This document shows, in pieces, positions 11,535-22,396 of a DNA stretch of 64,000 bases. A model generated the notes under the pieces. That model made no database searches, was not told the origin of the DNA, and saw only the letters and a program-made list of their open reading frames with translations. The DNA is taken from NCBI GenBank assembly GCA_051453625.1, contig JBOZIK010000001.1:233202638-233266637 (forward strand), written 5' to 3'. Both the position numbers and the translations under genes were made by a program. The first letter of the stretch is position 1. Each line of letters begins with the position of its first letter. The stretch comes from Welwitschia mirabilis. Lineage: Eukaryota; Gnetophyta; Gnetopsida; Welwitschiales.

Positions 11535-12826
11535 AGTTAGATTATATTTTCCAATTAACATCAAACTAATATCTCTTATGTAGTATAAAATATTATATCC
11601 TATATGCAGATGCGATTAAGTTTTGCAAGTGAAAGAATTGGATCAAAAAAATGCACCAGAAATAGATTGAGTTATGTTAACCTCTAGCAGGGGTTAACTA
11701 GATCCTAAAGGAGTCAACCACACCTCAAACTTGTAACTCTGAAGCTAGTATCCTTGAATTGAATGGAAAGTGTTTGATTGAATCTTTATGGGATTGACCA
11801 GACTTGAGAAACTGACAACCACTAATCCCAGACTAAGAGGAAAGGGATTGACTATATTTTAATGAGTTTGACTGGGCCTGAGAAGCTCATAGGTAATAGT
11901 TCTAGACCAAGAGGCAAGGCATTAACCAGACCTAGGATAGAGTCGGCTGAGCTCACATGGGGTCAACTAAATTTTTATGGGGTTAACCAAACAACATGGA
12001 AAATTAAAACTTATAAATATTATGTATCCATTTCCTAGTTATTTATAGCTGTTGGAGGCGCAATTAATTTCTAATAAACCCTATTAGCCATCCATTATAA
12101 ATATCTATGCTATTGTTGACCTAGATATCTTTTTGGCACTATTCTTATTTGGCATAATCATTGTGGATCTAAAATATTAGGCTGTACTTTCAATGGTGTA
12201 TCATCATATTACTTTACATCTAATTTAGGAGATTAATCATTGGCACAAGAGCCTCATTCAAAATCAGATCTAAGAGCTTCATCATTATAAGGTATTGCAG
12301 TAGAGCTCTATTCATTGTACTACTACAGAACGTGTGATATCTAAGCGATTAAGGCATTATTACTTCACATCCATTATTTCCAAAAATTGAGACTTAACCT
12401 GCAAAAGTCTATTGTGAAGGTTGAGACTTATCTTGCAAAAGTACATTGTAAAGATTGAGATTTAACCTATAAAAATCTATTGTTAAAGTTGAGACTTAGC
12501 CTATAAAAGTCTGCTTGTAAGGGTTATATTTGGAAAAATCTTTAGAGTAATAGAGATCTGAGATTAAGCTTGGAAGAAGTTAATCATCGAGAGTAGAGTA
12601 TGGAAGTCCCTAAACCACTATAAATCCAACATGCATCAAATTTTGTATCTTGTGCATTTTATTCTTTGATTCTTTACTTTTAATTTCTCATTATCATATG
12701 AATATTCTTGATTTAGTTATTTTCATTTGTAAGCTATGATTTATATAGAATTATTTTATATTTGTACATAAGTTTTTAAAAGAACCTATTCACCCACCCT
12801 TCTCTTTAGGGTTCTCAATCCTATCA
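11535..12826 (+). repeat. 5' LTR of element D
   Basis: It aligns along its length with 18965-20375 and begins AGTTAGATTATATTT where the 3' copy has TGTTAGATTATATTT. It ends TCTCAATCCTATCA. Clustered GTCAACYRGA-like motifs fill the first 450 bp, and a four-copy tandem repeat lies at 12387-12522. By eye roughly four of five bases match, so the insertion is old. Confidence 0.85.
12387..12522 (+). repeat. Four-copy tandem repeat in the 5' LTR of element D
   Basis: A unit of about 33 bp, 'gttgagacttagcctataaa' plus 'agtctattgtgaag', is repeated four times with substitutions. The same array with four units is at 19879-20016, so it predates the insertion. Confidence 0.75.
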
Positions 12827-12828
12827 TT

Positions 12829-12840
12829 TGGTATCAGAGT
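12829..12840 (+). other. Primer-binding site of element D
   Basis: TGGTATCAGAGT lies 2 bp after the LTR and is complementary to the 3' end of initiator tRNA-Met, the standard copia primer, with the last C changed to T. Confidence 0.85.
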
Positions 12841-12910
12841 TTAGGCTAGTCTTTGAGATATTTTTACAGATCTAGACTTAAGAACCCTAAAATTAAGTAA
12901 CCTGACTGAT

Positions 12911-13494
12911 GGATTTTCAATTGATCATTCACCCATGTTTAATGGTTCAAACTATGTCTATTAGAAAGCTAGGATGAGAATCTTTCTCAAATCCTTAGAC
13001 GTCAATATAGAGCAAGTTATATACAAAGGTTATACCATGTCTAGGATAATAAAAAATGATGTGAATAGTCACACTATCTTAGTTCCCAAATCCCAAGACC
13101 AATGAACTCCCATAGATAAAGCAAAAGTCACTATTGATGCCCTTTCTCTTAATGCTATTTTTATGTAGTATGTGCAGATGAATTTAAAATAATTATAAAC
13201 TATAATCATGCAAAAAAAGCTTGGGATATTTTAGAAGTAGCACATGAAGAAACATCCACTGTTAAGTAAGTAAAACTGCAAATGCTTATTTCTAAATTTG
13301 AAAATATTCATGTGGATGATGAAGAAACATTACAAGAATATTTTACTAGACTTATAGATATTATGAACTCAATGACAAGCCTTAAAGAATGCATAGAGGA
13401 AAGCAAAGTTCTAAGATCCCTACCCAAGATATTTGAACCAAAGGTGATAGCCATAGAAAAGAGCAAAAACATCAATGTCATGGCATTGAAATAA
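12911..13494 (+). pseudogene. gag: Copia gag, N-terminal and UBN2 part (element D)
   Basis: The region near 12914 encodes a decayed copia gag start: 'MFNGSNYVY', a stop where Trp is expected, then 'KARMRIFLKSLD'. The central part at 13282-13494 is open for 70 codons and matches the UBN2/gag-polypeptide pattern 'KFENIHVDDEETLQEYF', 'LRSLPKIFEPKVIAIEKSK'. This is the capsid-like protein that would form the cytoplasmic particle. It is broken by stops and at least one frameshift. It follows the PBS directly, as expected. Confidence 0.85.
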
Positions 13495-13619
13495 CTTTAA
13501 AGTAATATTCAAACTATGAATTTAAGTTTACTAAAGATAGAATAAAAGGTATTACTTTGAAATATATGCAAGAGGATTACAGATTTGATAGATCAGATTA
13601 AGAACTTGATGATGATGAA

Positions 13620-14018
13620 GTGACTCTTCTAGCTAGGCACTTTAAAAAGTTTTTTTACAAGAAAAAGGAAGGAGAATCTAGTAGGAATTCAATGAAAAGC
13701 AACCCAAAACAAAGAAAAGAGCAAGAAAAGGAAAATAAAATCCAATGCTACTCATACAAAAGATTTAGACATATAGCCAATAAGTGTCCTAACACAAGGA
13801 GAGAAAATAAGAACTCTAGAAACTCTTAATTTATGATAACTTGGGATAATGAATATAATAAAGATGATGAGAACTACTTAAATAATGGATTAGATAGAGA
13901 TAGAAGGTTATCTTTCATGGCTCTAGTTTCATCACTTAAAAATGTGTCTAGTACTTTAATGTTAGATGACTTGGATATGATTGATGAAGAGGAAGATAAG
14001 TTAGAAGATACATGTTAA
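13620..14018 (+). pseudogene. gag: Copia gag, nucleocapsid part with decayed zinc knuckle
   Basis: One frame continues through two in-frame TAA stops (13827 and 14016). The knuckle at 13746-13787 reads 'CYSYKRFRHIANKC': in the CX2CX4HX4C pattern the second Cys is Tyr, a single TGC-to-TAC change. Basic flanks suit RNA binding. The stretch after it is acidic and leads into the coiled coil. It is part of a 452-codon frame that is never shifted between 13620 and 14975. Confidence 0.85.
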
Positions 14019-14975
14019 GAGTTATATGAAGAATGTGAGAAGCTCATCAAGAGAATCAATGAGTTGAATAAAATGGTGAAGACCATTATACAAGAAAAGA
14101 AGGAAGTGGAAGAGAAGTGCAAAGTACTCAAAGCTGATAACTTCATGTTAATTACCCAGGTAAATGATCTTTCATTCTTTATAAATAATTTTTCTGGTAG
14201 TTTAACTAAACTGGAATAGATGCTCAGAATACGAAAGCAAAATGGAGATAAAGCAGGTATTGGTTTTGAAGTACAAATATCATGAAAATAGGTAAAGAAA
14301 ATAAGTAAGTATGTGTCCAATATCTTATGCAAATTTTGTGGTAGATTTGATCATTCTAAATTGTTTTGAAAATTTAGATATATAATGTTTACTTCTGAAC
14401 ATGTGAATACTTTACCATTTAAATTTACTCCTAAGAAGAATACACCACCTAAGTCAAATAATACTACGTGGGTTAAAGCTAATAATCTCTAAAGCTTTAT
14501 GATACAAATAAATTATAGAGAATATCATTTGAACAGGTGATATCTAGATAGTGGTTTTTCAATGCATATGACAGAAGATAAATTAAGCTTTTAAAGGTTG
14601 AAGATAATAAACAAAGAAGAAGTCATTTTTGGAAATAGCTAAATAACAAAAATAAAAGATACAAGAAGCATCAAAGAGGGTATGTTATCTAATTTCGATA
14701 ATTTACTTTATGTGAATGGTTTACAACACAATTTACTAAGCATTAATCAACTTTGTGACAAAGGGCATAGAATAATTTTTCATAAATCTAAATGTATAGT
14801 TGAGAATGAGAAAACAGATGTTATTTTTAGTGAAAAAAGTGTTGATAATACTTATAGATTAGATGTTAAAACTCTTGATCAACCAATTCATGTAAATCAA
14901 CATTTTAGGAAAGATTATGATAAAACTAAATGTCATTCTATCAAATCTGATGTAAACTCTAGTTCTTGTAATTAA
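14019..14975 (+). pseudogene. pol: Copia coiled coil, protease and GAG-pre-integrase segment, copy A
   Basis: It stays in the same frame as the gag above. First comes a Lys/Glu-rich coiled coil (14019-14215), then 'NGDKAGIGF'. The protease active-site region 'YLDSGFSMHMTEDKLSF' follows at about 14540, preceded by a stop where Trp is typical. The open stretch 14682-14975 carries 'LLYVNGLQHNLLSINQLCDKG', characteristic of the segment before copia integrase. The stop codons fit former CAA, CAG, CGA or TGG. The frame ends at 14975 without the HHCC finger or integrase core that should come next. Confidence 0.85.
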
Positions 14976-15409
14976 TTTATCTTTCATGAAAGTGATTTGG
15001 ATTTCAGTACATCATCACTTGGTTGATTGCAGGATGGTCAACCAAATCTATGATTTATTCAATTGGATGTGATTGGTCGATCGACCTAAAATCCCAGTCA
15101 CCTAGACCTCTTCTAGTACTATGAACGCACGTCTCAATGGGTCAACCGGATGTTCAAGCAGTCGACTAGATGTTTAAGTAATTGACCAGACATGATGGAT
15201 TACAGTGTGGAAGTACAGTTGATGGACCCAATTTCTTTCTTAAATCCACCTTATTTTCCTTAATCTATAAAAGAACTAAAACCTAACTTGATTCCATCTC
15301 AATCTAGTACCTTTAAGTCTTCAGATCTAGTGAATTTTCTTCTAGATTAAGAGATCTTTATAGCTAGATCCAATGATTTTCTCAGTCTTCTTTCCTTCAA
15401 AATCTTAAA
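14976..15409 (+). other. Spacer between gag-PR and ORF2 of element D, copy A
   Basis: Non-coding, with clustered GTCGAC/GTCAACC-type motifs such as 'gtcgatcgacc' and 'gggtcaaccggat' that also fill the element's LTRs. The equivalent in copy B is 16596-17103. It occupies the place where integrase and RT should be. Confidence 0.6.
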
Positions 15410-15771
15410 ATGGCAGCTAGCTCTTCTAGAAGAGATCCAAAGGAAGGTGCTTCAAGGAAACCTCCCTACTTCTACTATAGAATGTCTGAAGAAGAGATGG
15501 ACAAGTTCTCTGAAAATTTTAAGAATAAAGCTATGTGCTAGGAGTGGTTAGTAGTTACATCTGAGCTTAGAAAACTACGAGATATTATTTAGCTCTTGAG
15601 AGATCAAGATCTAGACCATTTCTTGGATGTTTCAGGTCTTGCATATTCTTTTGTTACTAGAATGTTTTATTAAAATATTTCTTTTAATCATTATACCAGG
15701 ACTCTAGAAATATTAGTTTTGGGTAGAAGGATAAGACTAACAGTAGGCCTCATTTTAGAGCTAACCAATCT
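15410..15771 (+). pseudogene. ORF2 of element D, copy A (5' part, cut by a gap)
   Basis: It begins ATG at 15410 with 'MAASSSRRDPKEGASRKPPY' and matches copy B at 17104 codon by codon. Several in-frame stops fit former CAG, CAA or CGA. The reading is lost at the N run, where the conserved part of the domain would follow. See copy B for the fuller product. Confidence 0.6.
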
Positions 15772-15871
15772 NNNNNNNNNNNNNNNNNNNNNNNNNNNNN
15801 NNNNNNNNNNNNNNNNNNNNNNNNNNNNNNNNNNNNNNNNNNNNNNNNNNNNNNNNNNNNNNNNNNNNNNN
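15772..15871. other. Assembly gap of 100 N
   Basis: Exactly 100 N, a common convention for a gap of unknown size. It falls precisely between the two internal copies of element D. Confidence 0.95.
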
Positions 15872-16595
15872 CAAATCCAATAATATCATATTAAATAATT
15901 AGGTAAATGATCTTTTATTTTTTTAAATAAGTTTTTTGGTAGTTTATCTAAATTAGAACAAATGCTTGGAATAGAAAAGCCAATTGCAGATAAATTAGGT
16001 ATTGGTTTTAGAGCAAAAATATCAAGAAAACAGGTAAACCAAATAAATAAGTTTGTGTCCAATCTATTGTGTAATTTTTATGATAGAATTGGTCATTATG
16101 AACCTTTTTGCAAAGTTAGATGTTTGATGCTTTTTTCCTAAAAATATGACTTCATTACCTTTTAAGTTTATTCTAAAGAAAAATATACCACCTAAGTCAA
16201 ATAAGATTAAGTGAGTTAAAGCTAATAATCTTTAAAGCTTTGTGACATAGATAGATTTCAGAGGATTACATTTGAACAATTGGTATCTAGATAGTAGTTG
16301 CTCAATACATGTGATAGGAGATAAATTAAGGTTTCAGAACTTGAAGATCATAAATGGAGAATACANNNNNNNNNNAAGCATCAAATAAGGTATGTCATTT
16401 AACCTTAATAATGTACTTTATGTTAATAGTTTGCAACATAATTTATTAAGTATTACTCAACTTTGTGATAAAGGGTATAGAATAGTCTTTGATAAATCGA
16501 AATGCATTATTGTAAATGAGAAAACAAATGCTACTATTTTTTGTGTAAAACATGTTAGTTATGCTTATAAAGTAGATGTTAAATCATTCAATTAA
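15872..16595 (+). pseudogene. pol: Copia protease and GAG-pre-integrase segment, copy B (element D)
   Basis: This is a second copy of 14129-14975. It contains the 'ADKLGIGF'-type segment, the protease site 'NWYLDSSCSIHVIGDKL' in which the DSG Gly is Ser, and an open stretch at 16392-16595 with 'VLYVNSLQHNLLSITQLCDKG'. A run of 10 N at 16366-16375 replaces about 50 bp present in copy A. By eye about four of five bases match copy A, too diverged for two alleles. Copy B is not derived from the same decay events, since stops differ between copies. Confidence 0.8.
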
Positions 16596-17103
16596 ATGTT
16601 TCATACAAACCAATACTTTAGGAAAGATTTTGATAAAACTAAACATTATTTTATCAATTCTGATAAAACCCCCAATCCTCATAATCAATTTAACTATCAT
16701 AGAAGTGATCTAAAGGTCAATAAATTGTCTCTTAGTTAATTGTAGGGTGGTTGACCAAATTTATAATTTGGTCGACTAGATATACTCAGTCAAACCACCT
16801 GAGTGCTCGGTTGCTAGCATCTCTTCCAGTACTGTAAACCTATGTCTTAATGGATCGACCGGATTCTTAAGTAGCTAACTGGACCTAATGGATTATAGTG
16901 TAGAAGTACAATTAGTTGATCAAATTTCTTTCTCAAATATGCCCTCTTTCCCTTAGTTTATAAAATAACTAGACTTCTAACTTAATTTCATTATGTTCTA
17001 GTGCCTCCAAGACCTTAGATCTAGTGAGTTTCCTTCTAGATATAAAGATCTTGCTACCAGATCTAGTGTTTTTTTAAGTTTTCTTTCTTTTAAGGGTTTT
17101 AGG
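16596..17103 (+). other. Spacer between gag-PR and ORF2 of element D, copy B
   Basis: It matches the copy A spacer, including the GTCGACTAG-type motifs near 16760-16870. No frame is seen. Confidence 0.6.
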
Positions 17104-18145
17104 ATGGCTACTAGCTCTTCAAAGAGAGGTACAAAAGAAGGTGCTTCAAGGGAACCTCCCTACTTCTACCATGGAATGTCTAAAAAAAATGTTGAGAAGT
17201 TCTCTGATGAGTTTGAGAAAAAAGCTATGTGTTAGAAGTAGTTAGTAGCCATATCTAAGCTAAGAGAACTTACGGATATTATATAGCTCTTGAGAGATTA
17301 AGATTTAAATCATTTCTTAGATGTTTTAGATCCTACCTATCATTTTCTTACTAGAATTTTTTATTGTAATGCTTCTTTTAATCATGATACCAAGACTCTA
17401 GAAACCCTTATGTTGGATAAGAAGGATAAGAGTAATGGTAGACCTCATCTCTGAGATGGTTAATCTTTCATGGGAAGACTATGAGGAGTTTTGGACTCTC
17501 AAATACTCCATGGGAGACAAGCCAATAGTTACCAGGGAGCTTTACAGTAGAGTGCATACTTAGAAACACACCTTATCTACTTCTTTGTTGACTCCCAAAT
17601 ATCATTTCATTTATTTGATCTTCAATTATAATTTTCTTTCTTTAGTAGGCCATGGTGATGAGGCCTCTATCTACAGGGCATATTTAATGTATTTGGTAGG
17701 GACTGAGCATTCTATTGATGCTCCTACCATAATACTGAAAAATATAGCTTCACAATTGGAGTACCACAGAACTAAGGCTCTACCCTACTTTATGCTTATC
17801 ACTAAAATGTGTTGCCATTTTCATGTTAATCTATATCTTTTTTTTGAAATTCTTTATCCTTTGTCATCCATTGGGCATGTGACTTTGTCTTACATGCATA
17901 TCTTTACCCCTTCAAAGAAATTCCCTTCTAAAACTCCAAAAGTAACATCTCCAAATAAGACTCTTTCATATCTAAAATGGACTAACTCTCACACCAGACA
18001 CATGAAATAAGCACTCATTGCAACTAGATATGATATTGAAGATATCTTAGCTGAAGATACTAGCTCTTCTCATACTAGTGGAGATGAAGAAGATTCAGAG
18101 GAAGAATCTGAAGAGGAAGAAGAAGAAGAGGAAGAATCAGATTAA
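17104..18145 (+). pseudogene. ORF2 of element D, plant transposon protein-like, copy B
   Basis: It starts ATG at 17104. A one-base insertion near 17415 shifts the frame, after which the product runs to TAA at 18143 with few stops. Its central part is open at 17585-18010: 'LVGHGDEASIYRAYLMYL', 'TIILKNIASQLEYHRTKALP', 'YFMLITKMCCHFHV'. This pattern matches what I remember of the putative plant transposon protein domain found in many plant retroelements (GH-DE, hydrophobic helix, LPY-LLT). After one TAA, probably a former CAA, a Ser/Glu tail follows with about 18 Glu. About 347 residues in total. Its role is unknown; it lies where env-like ORFs occur. Confidence 0.65.
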
Positions 18146-18952
18146 ATTTCTTGTGTTTTAGATCATGTTTTGATGTTCTTTCTTTTGCTTTTATTATCAA
18201 CAAGGAGAGATATTTTAGCGTTTTTTTATTTGATTAGTTAATTTTTAGATGTATGCTCTTGATAAGCACTTTTCTTTTTTCAGTTGTAATCATTCCTTGA
18301 TTAAACTTGTAATGTGTTTGACTATTAGTGAAAATCAATTATGTACTTTAGCATACTTTTGTTTGCATCATTTGGTATATCTCATCTTATAGTATAAAAT
18401 TATATGTGCTTATATTTGGAAAGTTTAAATTTATCATTTCAATTGAAAATAAATAAAAATATGTGTGTCTTTTAAATTAATGAGTATGTCTAATCACTTT
18501 TATATTATTTTTTGATATCATTATGTTTTCTCAAATTATGCATAATCAAATTTGTTACATTTAAAAGTATAAAATTGTTGTCTATTCAATATCCCTAAAT
18601 GTGTATCAAATTTTTAGCTTGTCATTTTTTTAATTATTTGGTATTAATATAGGAGGAGAAAAATTCTTGATATTTGGCTATATATCTAAGTTTTATATTT
18701 ATTTGCCATTGATGTCAAAGGAGAAGAGAAGATTTAGCATTTTCAAAGTACTATTTTGAAGTATTCAATTAAAGAAGAAAAAATAAGAAAAGAAAATGAT
18801 TATTTCAAAAATGTTTTACCCTTTTGATTAAATGTTTATATGGCTTGATGAAAGGGGGATTTTTACCCTTTTAATGTGCTTAAAATTATTTGGTGAATGA
18901 GCTTAAAATTATTTAAATTTTTGAAATTACTTATTTGTTTGCCATCAATGTT
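18146..18952 (+). other. 3' untranslated region of element D
   Basis: AT-rich, no frame, leading to the polypurine tract. Confidence 0.6.
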
Positions 18953-18964
18953 AAAGAGGAAGAT
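18953..18964 (+). other. Polypurine tract of element D
   Basis: 'aaagaggaagat' abuts the 3' LTR start TGTTAG, as in many plant copia elements. Confidence 0.8.
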
Positions 18965-20375
18965 TGTTAGATTATATTTATCAATTGATGTCAAACTAAT
19001 ATCTCTTGTGTAGTGCAAAATGTTATATCTTATGTACAGATGAGATTGATTTTTGCAGGTGAAAGAATTGGACCAAAAAATACACCAGAAACCTGCTGAG
19101 TTATGTTAACCTCTAGTGCGGGTTGATTAGATCCTAGAAGGATTGACTGCATCTAAAGTTGACGTAAGAAAACTAGATTGAACCTAGAGGAGTCAATCAG
19201 ACCTATAACTCTAAGGCTAGTATCCCTAAAATGAATGGAAAGGAGTTGACCAGATATTCATGGGATCAACTGAACTTGAGGAATTGACAGGCACTAGTTT
19301 CATACCAAGAGGAAAGCAGCCGATTAGATTTTAATGGGGTCGATCGAACTTGAGAAGCTGACAAGCAATAGTTTCAAATCAAGAGGTAAGGAGTCAACCG
19401 GACCAAGGATGGGGTCAATGGAGCTCACATGGGATCAACCGTATTTTTGTAGCATCAACTGGATGACACAGAAAAGTAAAATTTTTAAAAATTATGTATC
19501 TATTTTCTAGCCGTTACCTAGCTATTTTCTAGCCATTTATAGTCATGGGAGATGCAATTCATTTGTAATAAAGCCTATTAGCCCTCCATTATAAATAGCT
19601 ATCCTATTGTTGACCTAGATATCTCTTTTGCACTATATTTATTTGACATAATCTTTGTGGATCTAAAAGATCAAGCTATACTTTCAATGATGTATCATTG
19701 TATTGCTTTACATCTGATTTAGGAGATCAATCATTGGTACAAGAGCCTCATTCAAAATCAGATCTAAAAGATTCATCATTGTGAGGTATTTGAGTAGAAA
19801 TTCATTCATTATACTACTATAGAACATGTGATATTTGAGTAATTAAGGCATCATTACATCATAGCCATTATTTTTAGAGGTTAAAACTTAGCCTGTCAAA
19901 GTCCATTGTGAAGGTTGAGACTTAGCCTACAAAAGTCTGTTGTGAAGGTTGAGACTTAGCCTATAAAAGTCTGTTGTTAAGGTTGAGACTTAGCCTATAA
20001 AAGTATTCTTGTAAGGATTACAGGTGAACCTGATAAAACCTGTGAAGTAACAAAGATCCGAGATCAAGCTTGAGAGAAGATAATCATCGAGAGTGGAGTA
20101 AGAGAGTTCTTGAACTAGTATAAATCCAGTATGCATCAAATTGAGTAACTTGTGCATTTTATTGTTTGATTCTTTACTTTCAGTTTTTTATTATCATATG
20201 CACATTCTTGATTTAGTTATTTTAATATGTAAGCCATGATTTAGATAGACTTATTTTAGATTTATGCATAAGTTTTTAAAAGAATCTGTTCATCCCCTCC
20301 CTCCCCCTTCCCCCACCCTCTCCTCCTCCTCCTCCTCCTCCTTCTTCTCCTCCTCTAGGGTTCTCAATCCTATTA
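18965..20375 (+). repeat. 3' LTR of element D
   Basis: It aligns with 11535-12826, with the four-copy tandem repeat at 19879-20016. It ends TCTCAATCCTATTA where the 5' copy ends CCTATCA. It is about 120 bp longer, partly through a pyrimidine tract at 20291-20356 that is short in the 5' copy. Confidence 0.85.
20291..20356 (+). repeat. Polypyrimidine tract with CTC repeats
   Basis: About 66 bp of almost pure C and T, including several CTC units and runs of five C. The 5' LTR has only a short CCCACCC tract here. The complementary strand is G-rich enough to form G-quadruplexes. Confidence 0.8.
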
Positions 20376-22396
20376 ATGAGTACTTGGTTATGTGGGAGTT
20401 ATTTATTTTCATATGGAAAAATGAGAAGAAATAAATAATGATCATGATATTTTGTATCTAAGCTTAAAAAAATGATTACCATAATGTCATACTACACTAG
20501 GTACATTTTCTCAAGAGGGATCTTTGATAGCATTGATAGCTATAAGAACTCCACTAGGGGGTTATTTGACTATGCTTCACAAGTCCTCACTCCTCTAACA
20601 ATAGTTTCACTTCCTTCATCATAGAAATAATTACCATTTAGAGGTTATGGAATTAGTGATTTTTTTGGTATCATTAGGAACATTACTTGTTTCTTAGACT
20701 TGTTAAGCACATAGTATTCCCATGTGATCATTTCATCCTTTTGGATTCTCATGTGTTTTTGGGGTGTAAGCAAGTGAGTTCATTTCTAAGTAGCTTTTGA
20801 TCTTATCATTCATAAATTGAAAACTTTAAATATACTTGACATTATCATAGTCACTTCTTATTCAAGTGGTACTTAATGGAGTTTTTAACATTATGTTATA
20901 CATCATTTATCAGATGATTTTATGATTTTTACCAAGGGAGTTTTCTAGGTTAGAATTTTGGATAGGTTCATGTTCCTAGTTGTTTATTTTAATTTTTCTT
21001 TCCTTAGGTGTTTAACTTGGTATTTTAAAGTGGTTTTAATACTTTGTCATTATAATATTTAAGACTCGATCATTCAGTAGTTTACTTTTTTTATTTATTT
21101 TCACACGTAGGTTTTATCTCTAGTAATTAACTTTATTTTCACATTTTGATAGATAATATTCCTTTACTTCATGATGATAATTTTTTTCATATTTCCTTTT
21201 AGCATTTTTCTTTTTATGTTTGGCATTCACTTGCTATTCTTAAATGATTTTAAGTTCAGAGAAATTTGAGGATTGTCATTAGAATTGCTTCTTTCTTGAT
21301 GCATTATCATTACCCTATCATGACACCTTTTTCTCTTACCTTACATTCTTTTAACTTTTGATGCTTTTACCATGATAATGCTTCTTACCTTTTATCTATT
21401 TTTAGAACTTCAAAATAACTTTTTGAGGCCTTACTATTACTACTATTAAATCACTCACTTTACTTGAACTTTAGTTTATACCAATCATTTTTAAACATTT
21501 ATCATTTGTTTGGTCATCTAGGTGACATAGATGGATGACACATAAAAAGCATTTTTATCTTTTTTTTATGTTAATGTAATGCCAGACATATTGATTTACA
21601 AGTGGAAGGTAGATTACGACAAACTTTTAAAATATTTTTATCAAGAACTTTAATTATGTGGGTTATTTTTTAGCTTTTATGATACATGTATGAGATGTAC
21701 TTATTTAGCTATGATTTCATATTATCTTTGTGATAGGCTTTATGGGTATTGTTTAGTAGGTCTCTAGATCTACCATTTTAGCAGGATCTTAATATGCACT
21801 TTTTGGATGAAGAAGAACATCCTCCTTATTCACTTACACCTATGAGCTCTCATGTAAAATTTACCATAGTGCCATGAGGGGAGTGATTTTTTAAATTATT
21901 GATTATGTATTCACCTTTTTCATGGATTGTATTTAAAAACTCAAATATTCATAAACAACACACTTTAGTTATTACTCTTTCTTTATTAAATATGCATATC
22001 ATTTATCTAATTTACTATGATTTTATATTTTGATGAATTTTTGATCTGACATTTGATTTTTATTTTTTAATGTGCTAAATGTTTTAAGGTAGAGGATAAA
22101 GTAGTTTTTATGAACTATGATACTATTTTTTGATGAACATGTTCATAGGAAATTAATTTTTCAACTCCTAATTTTAAAGCCTATCATTTTCTACATCATC
22201 TCGATGACAAATAAGATGACAATTTCTACTAAGGTAATATGTTTAGTATATTAGGTTTTGACATTTTATCTTGTATGATGAGATTTCTAAGATTGATTTG
22301 CCTTTCCTTAGATAATGTTTATCTTAATTAATTTGGCTCAAAATTATAGCTATTTGCCTACTTTATCAAGGAATGACAAGACTAAGTGGGGGGCTA
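20376..22396 (+). other. 3' internal region of element C, no gene seen
   Basis: The sequence continues from 11534. Its last 900 bp resembles 480-1458 of element A, including CATCT-type motifs at about 21513 and 22193 and the tract 'aagtggggggcta' directly before the LTR. I found no RT, RNase H, integrase or other frame. Confidence 0.6.

Larger units (their letters stand above)
11535..20375 (+). mobile_element. Element D: Ty1/copia element with gag-PR and an extra ORF, no integrase or RT
   Basis: LTRs are 11535-12826 and 18965-20375, followed and preceded respectively by an initiator-Met-type PBS (12829) and the polypurine tract 'aaagaggaagat'. The interior holds copia gag (UBN2-type), a decayed zinc knuckle, a coiled-coil segment, protease and the GAG-pre-integrase segment. 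It then passes directly into a spacer and a second ORF of plant transposon protein type. No integrase, RT or RNase H is found in either internal copy. The interior is duplicated (14129-15771 and 15872-about 17463) around an N gap. Flanks TTGAA and ATGAG are only an imperfect duplication, so the ends are good to a few bases. Confidence 0.85.

Noticed and set aside
14015-14332. 105-codon minus-strand frame
   Set aside because: Antisense to the coiled-coil part of copia gag in element D; the plus-strand frame matches a known family.
15410-18145. Two allelic haplotypes joined at the gap
   Set aside because: The copies differ at about one base in five by eye, too much for alleles of one locus.
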